DNA from: Chthonomonadales bacterium
GTDB lineage: Bacteria > Armatimonadota > Chthonomonadetes > Chthonomonadales > CAJBBX01
Assembly (NCBI GenBank): GCA_027459625.1
Contig: DAIDHP010000002.1
Coordinates: 62,001 to 126,000, forward strand
Direction: 5' to 3'
DNA: 64,000 bases
Within the stretch, counting starts at the first letter, position 1. Each line of letters begins with the position of its first letter. Positions 45,501-52,403 of this stretch are shown here, piece after piece. Both the position numbers and the translations under genes were made by a program. The notes under the pieces are model-generated. The model did not search any database. It had not been told where the DNA came from and was given only the letters and a program-made list of their open reading frames with translations.

Positions 45501-46289
45501 CTCCATTCGTCTCCGGAGCCCCGAATTGGCAAGACGGTTTATTTGGGAAGCGATACCGGAGCGAAATGGCTGGATGATATCGGCGTCAATTATGAGAGGG
45601 CTGAGAGCATTGACGAGGATGCCGGGTTAACGCTTGTCGGTTCGGATGCGAAGTTGGACTCAGACAATCTGAGGCTCTATTTGGATCATGGAGGGCGGGC
45701 GTTTTTCCTGCCTCAGTCCAAGTCCGTCGGGTGGCTGGGTGTCACATTGGAGCGATCCGCGCAGGGATTTGCAGGCTCGGTGAATCCACCAGATTGGAGC
45801 GAGACGAAAGGATTAAGCCCATCGGACCTTCGCTGGCGAACTTTCTTGGATGATTCAACCTGGCTGATACGCTCGGGAGCGGAGATTGGAGCCGATGGAC
45901 TTCTCGGACGTAAACTCTCGGGCAAAGGGGTGGCGATCTTTTGTCAAGTGGATCCAACACGTTTTGAAGCCGATAAATACACCTATTTTCGGTTCACCAG
46001 GTGGCGCGCCACTCGCGCGGTTGCACAGACGCTAGCCAACCTTGGCGCGAGTTTCGCAATGGATGATCGGTTATTTCATCCTCGTAAACCGATTGAAAAC
46101 TCGAATGCCAAATGGTTAGGACCGAATGGGGATCGATCGGGGCATGATTGCCATCCGCCTATCCCGAGTCGTCTGTTGGATATGCCGCCGAATTGGGCTC
46201 CGGATTGGACATTGAGCGGTTATTATCATCCCGATTATCTCACTGATTTTCCGATGGGAGACAATCCCTATCGCTATTATCGATGGTAG
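42579..46289 (+). CDS. Large Tat-exported GH2-like protein
   Basis: A 1236-residue protein with a twin-arginine signal (LTRREFLAE). The first part is GH2-like: LNGVWNFTP, the sugar-binding beta-domain with FDRICTDAVVFANG, the immunoglobulin-like domain, then the barrel. The nucleophile region VTMTEFGTP is present (about residue 530). At the expected acid/base place the sequence reads MWVAGANFFNN (about residue 433), so the usual Asn-Glu is not evident and activity may be altered. Further C-terminal beta-domains (from about residue 760) include a glutamine-amidotransferase-like segment (LVDLEPYVRDGGRLLIF). A CGGAGG site precedes the ATG. It begins the run to GH16 and UroD-like genes. Confidence 0.75.
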   Translation: MHEKNHLTRREFLAETALTAAITLTDGIASKAYTAPKVLGRERASLNGVWNFTPAVAGENAPPGNGYGRIKVPGSWANLGVTRDSPDLVARGTGTRWNDFKGERVFRAWYLYQASIPVEWKGRAISLNFDRICTDAVVFANGVECGRVPWPWGSVDITKAVTPGRTAEIQVLVAAIPNVELAGSFWQNAFMAVTYSKAQLATRGLTGNVYLESRASNAYITDVFIHTSTRKKEIRLDIDLANIKQTGDIRVEAEMLNEKGAMEKSFSAVAPVVSIPSQTVTVFWDWNNPRIWDVGRPNLYMLQLTVTGAGVYDRIQERFGFRELWTEGRNFYLNGSIIRLRQPCFLNGPVGSIGDIFSEFGTWTPDTRGDTSDASQDLDHCDQIGYLAAVYALDANRYMRDSHGNLIWDQSRTRALERADVWMRHYRNHPSVVMWVAGANFFNNAVVQDPRHIGRHGWIGRDSGWRALMDDAEDMFARLKQLDPTRVYYSHEGADTGDVHSMNCYLDFLPLQEREEWLSAWADSGEMPVTMTEFGTPMECTFRRGHDGFGSNVLSEPLLTEYAAIYFGTEAYVLEGSEYRQWLHDQFVGGVEYKSSQDKLEQFPVMHRIQSLFRSHTWKSWRTAGLSGGMKSWSWLQDELKEVNYPTLAWIAGPPEEYTAKDHHFIADGKFRKQIVLINDSRRRQNFSMQWLATVGDRTAGRGNLSGFLAISEIRKLQIEITTPHVSLGKSVEGRITLNATIGDATHQDSFTFRVYGKHRSMGGTVAIVGSKNVTGKMLESLGMRCQEWRGKDAKLVVVGRNVLKANPEKLVDLEPYVRDGGRLLIFGHDPEWMTEALGWRVCPKVARYVSPIPNTPFASGIGEDDLRNWTGESALIPAYPEYTGDFLRGNEGEQPYAGWHWGNRGGVSSAAVEKPHRSGWTPLLECEFDLAYTPLMELNYGKGRVIVCTLDLEDHAEIDPAARMIAMKLMDYSLHSSPEPRIGKTVYLGSDTGAKWLDDIGVNYERAESIDEDAGLTLVGSDAKLDSDNLRLYLDHGGRAFFLPQSKSVGWLGVTLERSAQGFAGSVNPPDWSETKGLSPSDLRWRTFLDDSTWLIRSGAEIGADGLLGRKLSGKGVAIFCQVDPTRFEADKYTYFRFTRWRATRAVAQTLANLGASFAMDDRLFHPRKPIENSNAKWLGPNGDRSGHDCHPPIPSRLLDMPPNWAPDWTLSGYYHPDYLTDFPMGDNPYRYYRW

Positions 46290-46446
46290 GGATTTCGTTC
46301 ATTGGGAGTGAGATATATGAAAACAACATTCTTAGCCGATGTCTGCGCTTATTTCGATTCGATAGTGTAAACTGTTTTCAATGTAACGCTATTGTATCAA
46401 ATATATTCCATTGTATCGATGGTTCCTTGGGTTCTGGGAGGATAAT

Positions 46447-48165
46447 GTGAAATCGCTTCTTTTCGCCTTATGTTTGTCTCTATTGGGCGGCAACGCCTAT
46501 GCTTTATTTCCGGTTATGGTGAGGGGGTTCGAGAATCCCAAGGATTTGCCGACAGTCTGGGTGGTGAACATTCCCAACCAAAACGCCTCCGTTTCTCTTT
46601 CAAAAGATCACCCCCAATCCGGGGACTACTGTCTTAAACTGCATTATCGATTTCTGTCCGAGGGGAGTTTTCAGTATCTTGGTATCCCCATGAAAGTGGA
46701 CATTAAGGCTCCGGTTCACACCCTTCAGTTTTACCTCTACGGAGACGATTCCAAATGCGCCTACGGAGTGCAAGTGACGGATGCGGACGGAGAGACTCAT
46801 CAATACAGCCCAAACACCGATCAGGGCGGATACATCGATTTCAATGGCTGGAAAAAAGTTGACATCGATTTGGACAGCCACCACGACACTTGGGGAGGAG
46901 ACAATAACGGAAAAATCGACTATCCCATCACTGGCGTGACATTTATCATCAGGCAGCCGAGAGACGGTGACAAGCTTGTAGCGGCGGAGGGTGATATCTA
47001 CTTTGACAGCCTGAGCGTTGAATCCGAACAGCCTGCGGACGTAACCCTGGGAAGCCGCATTTCAGTCTTGTCCCCCCCGTATTGCTCCGATATTCGTGGG
47101 AATATGCGTATTCAAATATCCGCCCCGGGGTTTAAGACCGTTACCGTGAAGTGCTGGAAGCAAGGCAATGGGTTCGGGGAGGACTCCACAGTGGCGACTG
47201 ACACTTTGGATGCGCATGGCGATGGCTCCTTTGTGTTTCCTGCGAACAATTATCCGCATGGTCCAATCACCGTGAGAATCTCCGGAACAAACCAGGTGAC
47301 AAGTGATAACTGTTATCTTCAATTGTTTAACGAGGGTGGGGTGCATTGGGATGAGGGGATACCAAAGGATCCTCCGCCTGCGGCGAAGGGGATGAAATTG
47401 ATCTTTGAGGACGATTTCAATGGTCCCCTTTCCATCGGGGATAGCCCCAAGGAGACCTTTTACGATCACAAACCGCCGAATGGTTCTCAAGACTTCAGTT
47501 CCATACCGTTCACAAGTTACGACAAGCCCAACAACCCCTTCAAGCAGGTGGATAGTTATCTGCGAATACGGGCGGACGCCAACAAGAACAGCGCGGGATT
47601 GATCAGTTCCCTTCATAATGATGGCTCAGGCATCATCGCGCACGCCCCCTGTTACTTCGAATGTCGATTCATCGCCCCCAACGCGATTGGCACATGGCCC
47701 GCGTTCTGGTTATTAACGGCGGACAAGACGACACCGGGAGGGGATGAGTTGGACATAATTGAAGCGTATGGCGGCGAAGGTCCGCATGAACCAAACTCGC
47801 ACGATGCTTACATGATAACCCCGCATTGCTGGAATCAGGGCAAGGAGGGCGCCGAAATTGCGGATCAAGCCTTCAAGGACTTGCATAATCCCTGTCATAT
47901 GAGGAAATTCGGAATCCCCTCCACGTGGTATGAGGCGTTCCACACTTACGGATGCAAGATTACGCCTACTGAGACGATCTATTACTGTGATAACATCGAA
48001 GTGGGACGCCACCCCACGCTGCCAATTTCCAAGACGTACCCTTTATATTTCCTGGTGAATCTCGCCACAGGGGGTGGATGGCCCGTGGATTTGTCTCGTT
48101 ACAACGGTCGGGCGGATATGTATGTGGATTATATTCGAGTATACAGCGGTTATGCCGCGAAATAA
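46447..48165 (+). CDS. Exported GH16 beta-glucanase-like protein
   Basis: A 572-residue protein with a Sec signal (LLFALCLSLLGGNAYA). The N-terminal part (about residues 25-190) is a CBM-like beta-sandwich with DVDGETHQY- and DIDLDSHHD-like segments. The GH16 domain starts near residue 320 and holds the catalytic ELDIIE motif (GDELDIIEAYGG), in which both Glu are intact. Laminarinase or lichenase-type activity on beta-1,3(4)-glucans is likely. The GTG at 46447 with GGGAGG is the best start. It is followed after 9 bases by a UroD-like gene. Confidence 0.88.
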   Translation: MKSLLFALCLSLLGGNAYALFPVMVRGFENPKDLPTVWVVNIPNQNASVSLSKDHPQSGDYCLKLHYRFLSEGSFQYLGIPMKVDIKAPVHTLQFYLYGDDSKCAYGVQVTDADGETHQYSPNTDQGGYIDFNGWKKVDIDLDSHHDTWGGDNNGKIDYPITGVTFIIRQPRDGDKLVAAEGDIYFDSLSVESEQPADVTLGSRISVLSPPYCSDIRGNMRIQISAPGFKTVTVKCWKQGNGFGEDSTVATDTLDAHGDGSFVFPANNYPHGPITVRISGTNQVTSDNCYLQLFNEGGVHWDEGIPKDPPPAAKGMKLIFEDDFNGPLSIGDSPKETFYDHKPPNGSQDFSSIPFTSYDKPNNPFKQVDSYLRIRADANKNSAGLISSLHNDGSGIIAHAPCYFECRFIAPNAIGTWPAFWLLTADKTTPGGDELDIIEAYGGEGPHEPNSHDAYMITPHCWNQGKEGAEIADQAFKDLHNPCHMRKFGIPSTWYEAFHTYGCKITPTETIYYCDNIEVGRHPTLPISKTYPLYFLVNLATGGGWPVDLSRYNGRADMYVDYIRVYSGYAAK

Positions 48166-48174
48166 GGAGATCCC

Positions 48175-49254
48175 ATGACAAGCAGAGAACGCGTGATGAA
48201 AGCGATGCGACGTGAAACACCTGACCGCATCCCATTTGATTTCCCGAACGGCTTCGCTCCCGCCGTGATGGAGGTGTTTCGTCAACATACGGGGCTTGAG
48301 GATCCCTACGACTATTTCGGAGCGGATGTGCGATATGTGGGCGGTGGGGGGACGAAATGTCCCATTGACTTCTCGAAGTACCATCCTAATCTTCCTCCAC
48401 ATGCTTGGATTGATGAGTGGGGAATTGGGCATCAACCCACGAAAAGCACCGAGGAGGGGCATTCTCATCTTGAAGGGTTTTTATATCCCATGCTTGAGCT
48501 TCACGCCAAGGAGGATATACTCAACTATCCATTGCCTGATGTGGAGGCGGAATATCGTTACGAACATCTTCCCGCGCAGGTGCGAGCTCTGCATGATAAA
48601 GGCGTGTGCGTAACGGGATGCATGGCATGCACCTTTTATGAGATCGCCTGGTATATGCGAAGCATGGAACTGTTACTAATGGATTTCGTGGACAATCAGG
48701 AGTTTGCGGAAATCCTCCTTGACAGATTGCTGGAGAAGCGCATCATTCAGGCGAAGTTTCTTGTGGAATCGGGGATAGACATCCTTCAGTTGGGCGATGA
48801 CATAGCCTCTCAACGAGGGATGATGATGAGGATGAGCATGTGGCGAAAATGGTTTAAATCCAGAATGGAAACCGTTATCCAAACGGCGCGGAAGGTGAAC
48901 CCGGATATCCTTGTCTTCTATCATTCCGACGGGGACTGCACCGAGGCGATACCTGATTTGATTGAAATCGGCGTGGATATTCTCAATCCTGTGCAAGCGG
49001 AGTGCATGGACGGACCTATGCTGAAAAAGATTTTCGGGGATAGACTCTCCTTTTGGGGAACGATCGGCACCCAGACAACTCTTCCTTTCGGAACTCCGGA
49101 GGGCGTACGCCAGGAAGTGAAGGTGCGAATGGAGACGATGGGGCAGGGAGGCGGGCTGTGTTTGGGACCGACTCATATGGTTGAGCCGGATGTGACATGG
49201 GAGAACCTGACGGCGTTTGTGGATGCGGTGAATGAGTTCGGGAGATATTGGTGA
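48175..49254 (+). CDS. Uroporphyrinogen decarboxylase-family protein, second copy
   Basis: A 359-residue UroD-superfamily protein beginning TSRERVMKAMRRETPDRIPFDF, with GDDIASQRGMMMRMSMWRKWFKS, FYHSDGDCTEAIPDLIEIGVDILNPVQAECMDG and GLCLGPTHMVEPDV near the end. The Asp-containing metal-site pattern resembles corrinoid/thiol methyltransferases of the MtaA/CmuA type. AAGGAG lies between the GH16 stop and this ATG, so it is cotranscribed with the glucanase, a pairing also hinted by the other copy at 32797. The link with polysaccharide use is unexplained. Confidence 0.85.
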   Translation: MTSRERVMKAMRRETPDRIPFDFPNGFAPAVMEVFRQHTGLEDPYDYFGADVRYVGGGGTKCPIDFSKYHPNLPPHAWIDEWGIGHQPTKSTEEGHSHLEGFLYPMLELHAKEDILNYPLPDVEAEYRYEHLPAQVRALHDKGVCVTGCMACTFYEIAWYMRSMELLLMDFVDNQEFAEILLDRLLEKRIIQAKFLVESGIDILQLGDDIASQRGMMMRMSMWRKWFKSRMETVIQTARKVNPDILVFYHSDGDCTEAIPDLIEIGVDILNPVQAECMDGPMLKKIFGDRLSFWGTIGTQTTLPFGTPEGVRQEVKVRMETMGQGGGLCLGPTHMVEPDVTWENLTAFVDAVNEFGRYW

Positions 49255-49289
49255 ACGTTCACGCTTGCGAGGATTGAGGAGGGTATTGG

Positions 49290-50294
49290 ATGCCGGTTCG
49301 GGTGGAGAAATTAAATCCGGAATGGAAAACGATTGATGCTGTCTCTTATGACGTGAGACCCGGAATCGTCTTGATTTTTTCCATGGTCATTTTTCTGGGG
49401 GCGCTTCTGATTGCGGCGTTGATATTATCCGGAGTTTGGCGTACGATATGGGCTATTCTCGTCATGATAGGGATTGCGGGGTTCGCAATCTCCAATTTTG
49501 CCTGGTCAGTCAGGCATATGGGGAAAACCATGGGAATGGCAATGCTTTATGAAGATATCGTAAAAGAGCCTCCACTGCAGGATTACAAGCTGAACTCGGG
49601 AAAATACCGCAAACTGAACCTGAACTACCCTGTGAAATACAACCATATACTGATTTATGTCTTATACAATGTGGTGTATACGATCGTAACGTACGAAGTC
49701 TGTCGAGATTTTATTGCACGTATGAGTACTTTTTTAATACTCATTTCGCTTGCATGCTGCACCGTATTGGTGTACTTATATTATAAAAATCAAAAGATAT
49801 TCCAATATCTCTTCGCTCTTCCATTCTTGCGAGAAATGTTCATATTTGTATACACTCCATACGGGATAATGGAAAATATGTTTATCGAATGGTATCGAAG
49901 GTTTATAAGGTTGGAAATAGATCGCGCTTTTTTTCATCCTGATGACAATGTGAACATCTTTTTTAACATCCCGAGAAAATTAAATCCGACAAGGTTCTCC
50001 TTAACAATAGAGTGCGATGAGATTTCTGGGGATAGCGCCTATAATATTTTCAGCGAGCGACTGTTCGATATGGATAATCAGGATGATAATTTCGGATACT
50101 TGAGTGAAAAAGAAATGAGCTTTATCATTCCAAGCGATGCGATAGTATCGTTTGAATCGAATCATAACTTCATCGTTTGGTATTTAAGTTATAAGCTGTG
50201 TTTTAAATACGTGAAATGGGTGGAATGGGGGTTTCCGGTGAGCGTTGTGCCGCGAGGAGTGACAAATGAGACATTTCAATTGCATCGTTGCTGA
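49290..50294 (+). CDS. Membrane protein with C-terminal arrestin-like domain
   Basis: The 334-residue protein has two N-terminal transmembrane helices (GIVLIFSMVIFLGALLIAALIL and IWAILVMIGIAGFAIS) and two more around residues 120-165, as in DUF3592-like proteins. From about residue 205 the sequence follows the arrestin-like beta-sandwich: FFHPDDNVNIFFNIP, FSLTIECDEIS, FIIPSDAIVSFESNHN, IVWYLSYKL and WGFPVSVVP. GAGGAGGG precedes the ATG. It is the first of three clustered genes and lies 35 bases after the UroD-like gene. DNA is more AT-rich than its neighbours. Function unknown; arrestin folds usually bind membranes or proteins. Confidence 0.72.
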   Translation: MPVRVEKLNPEWKTIDAVSYDVRPGIVLIFSMVIFLGALLIAALILSGVWRTIWAILVMIGIAGFAISNFAWSVRHMGKTMGMAMLYEDIVKEPPLQDYKLNSGKYRKLNLNYPVKYNHILIYVLYNVVYTIVTYEVCRDFIARMSTFLILISLACCTVLVYLYYKNQKIFQYLFALPFLREMFIFVYTPYGIMENMFIEWYRRFIRLEIDRAFFHPDDNVNIFFNIPRKLNPTRFSLTIECDEISGDSAYNIFSERLFDMDNQDDNFGYLSEKEMSFIIPSDAIVSFESNHNFIVWYLSYKLCFKYVKWVEWGFPVSVVPRGVTNETFQLHRC

Positions 50295-50324
50295 ATCCAA
50301 CCAGATTTGAATACGGAGGCTATT

Positions 50325-51359
50325 GTGAGCATCGAGGCGAAGACAAGCTCAATATTGAAGAAGGTGTCGAGCGATTTCGAACACAAGGTGGTGTGGCATA
50401 CGATTGATAGTATGTCGAACTCTGCGCCTGGATGGTCTATCGTCGTATCCATAATAATATTCTTTGCGGCGGGATTGTTTGCATTGATGGGCTTCTCCGG
50501 TTCTTCCGGGACCAATCTGATTCTCTTCATTTCGGCTTTGCTCATCTTAGGAGGGGGGCTGTTGATATGGGGTGTTCGAAATGTTGGCAAATCCTATGCG
50601 AATATGAGACTCTATGCAAAAATTCAAAAATCGACGCCTTTGCCGGATACTTTTCGTAATGGTAAAATTAAAGGGTATTCCGCAGTCGAGAATTTGATAA
50701 AATACATATCGAAGATTTTTAGCAGTCTCATACTTGTAATTATCGCTTTTCACGTCTTACAACCATGGAAATATCCGATATTCACAGCGATATTGGTAAT
50801 CGGTTACATGTGCGTCGTGTTTCTGACATTAGGCAATGAGAAATATGTTAACGTATTGATGAAAATCCCCCTAAGCCGCGAACTTTATATGTTAACAAGT
50901 AGTATTATACACTCCTTTAAATACTTAATCGCAACGTGGTATGAGAGATATTTGAGAATCGAAATCGGAAGCCAATATTTGCATCCAGGCGACCGAACCT
51001 ATTTGATAGGCAATCTGCCGAGGGTTTTCAATCCCTCTCGAATAATGATCTCCATGACATGCCAGGAAATTTTGTCAGCAACCCATATGAACAATAACTC
51101 CAAAGTCATTTTCCATAAGGAATTAAAGGATGTTGACATAAGGGATAATCCTCTCATGTATCATTTTCAGCAAATTATCGATCTGAAGATTCCTAAAAAT
51201 GCCATAAGCTCTTTTAAGTCAGACAATAATGAGGTGGATTGGCTTATATCTTATAAGCTCTACTTTAAATATATCCATTGGGTGGAATGGAGGATTCCGT
51301 TGATTGTGACGCCTTCAAATGTTAGGGAGGAGATGCTTTGGACACAGTCGGTGAAATAG
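50325..51359 (+). CDS. Paralogous membrane protein with arrestin-like domain
   Basis: A 344-residue paralogue of the preceding protein: two N-terminal helices (SIVVSIIIFFAAGLFALMGFSG and NLILFISALLILGGGLLIWGV), a second membrane pair, then the arrestin-like part with YLHPGDRTYLIGNLP, RIMISMTCQEIL, KIPKNAISSFKSDNNEVDWLISYKL and WRIPLIVTP. The GTG at 50325 with GGAGG is preferred over TTG 50307. The stop overlaps the start of the third gene by 22 bases, implying translational coupling. Confidence 0.72.
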   Translation: MSIEAKTSSILKKVSSDFEHKVVWHTIDSMSNSAPGWSIVVSIIIFFAAGLFALMGFSGSSGTNLILFISALLILGGGLLIWGVRNVGKSYANMRLYAKIQKSTPLPDTFRNGKIKGYSAVENLIKYISKIFSSLILVIIAFHVLQPWKYPIFTAILVIGYMCVVFLTLGNEKYVNVLMKIPLSRELYMLTSSIIHSFKYLIATWYERYLRIEIGSQYLHPGDRTYLIGNLPRVFNPSRIMISMTCQEILSATHMNNNSKVIFHKELKDVDIRDNPLMYHFQQIIDLKIPKNAISSFKSDNNEVDWLISYKLYFKYIHWVEWRIPLIVTPSNVREEMLWTQSVK

Positions 51360-51721
51360 TCTTAACTCCGGATAAAAACACATGGTATCCCACTGAAACG
51401 CTCTCGGGTTACGTTACACTCTCCGAGGATATGATGAAATCGGGGAAATCATGCGATATGTTTGTGTTCTGGACGGTGGATAGCATAGGAACTCCGGACG
51501 TTGGCGTGGTTTACCGCAGCAGACTGAATATCAAAACGATGAATACGCATCATTTTTCCGTGAGGCTGCCGGCTTTGCCGTTGAGTTATCAAGGCGAGCT
51601 TTTCAGAATTCGATGGATGGTTCGTCTTCGCCTGTTCAAGCGAGGCGCCGAAGATATCCTAGTTGACAGGGAGTTCGTGGTTGAGGAACCGGGAAGCAAG
51701 GAAACGCTAGTTTTTTCATGA
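51338..51721 (+). CDS. Stand-alone arrestin-like beta-sandwich protein
   Basis: The 127-residue cytoplasmic protein reads as the N-terminal arrestin sandwich: GEIVLTPDKNTWYPTETLSGYVTL (the P-G/T-x-x-x-G turn), a WTVDSIGTPDVGVV strand, then FSVRLPALPLSYQGELFRIRWMVRLRL. The last element is typical of bacterial arrestin-like sequences. The start is a TTG; GGGAGGAG upstream is well placed and the gene overlaps the previous one by 22 bases. With the two membrane proteins it gives both halves of an arrestin-type scaffold. Confidence 0.68.
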   Translation: MDTVGEIVLTPDKNTWYPTETLSGYVTLSEDMMKSGKSCDMFVFWTVDSIGTPDVGVVYRSRLNIKTMNTHHFSVRLPALPLSYQGELFRIRWMVRLRLFKRGAEDILVDREFVVEEPGSKETLVFS

Positions 51722-51812
51722 TATTGTTGCATATTATCTTTTTCCATGCTTCTCTCAGTTGTTTTTCCCGTCGACTAGCGGGTACGATTCGTAAAATTCG
51801 AAAGGTAGCCAC

Positions 51813-52379
51813 ATGAAATTACCCTTGCGCACCATCAATATCCCGCTCTCTCTTCTTTTCCTTATCATCTTCAGTTCCGGTTCCGCATTGGCAACCCCGT
51901 TTGACAGGGACGCCTCAAATTTTCTCTCCAATATCGGCATCTATGTTTTTCTCGCAGCCGGCCCGGTTAGGGAATGGACCGGAGGAGGACCGGGAGCCCA
52001 CACAAAAGCCTTTCGAGACTTGGACGCAGAGTTAGCGAGCGGACTAGTGGCGGAGGGATTAAAGCAGTTTGTGAGAGAGGAGCGTCCGGATGGCTCCGGC
52101 AATGATAGCTTCCCCTCCGGTCACGCCACCGTCTCCTTCGCGCTCGCCGCAACGGAGAGCGCCTTTCATCCCAGCGAGGCGCCGTATTGGTATGGCGGCG
52201 CGGCATTGATTTCAGCCTCCCGCGTACGGCTTGGGAAGCACTATTGGAAGGATGTTCTCGCCGGCACTGTGATTGGCTTGGGAATGGCGCAACTATCGAT
52301 CTCTCAACCGCACGGATTGATCCTCACCCCGTTCATCCGTTCGGACGGCGGCGGAGTGGAGGTTCATTCGATTTTTTAA
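51813..52379 (+). CDS. Exported PAP2-type phosphatase
   Basis: The 188-residue protein has a signal peptide (IPLSLLFLIIFSSGSALA). The three motifs of PAP2 phosphatases are complete: KQFVREERP, SFPSGHA (catalytic His) and SASRVRLGKHYWKDV (second His and Asp). It would dephosphorylate a lipid or polyprenyl phosphate, or other phosphate, at the outer face of the membrane. GAAAGGTAGCC lies before the ATG. It is short and without the usual six transmembrane helices, so a soluble class-A phosphatase type is likely. Confidence 0.82.
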   Translation: MKLPLRTINIPLSLLFLIIFSSGSALATPFDRDASNFLSNIGIYVFLAAGPVREWTGGGPGAHTKAFRDLDAELASGLVAEGLKQFVREERPDGSGNDSFPSGHATVSFALAATESAFHPSEAPYWYGGAALISASRVRLGKHYWKDVLAGTVIGLGMAQLSISQPHGLILTPFIRSDGGGVEVHSIF

Positions 52380-52403
52380 ATATATTCGGTCAAGGAGCGG
52401 CGC

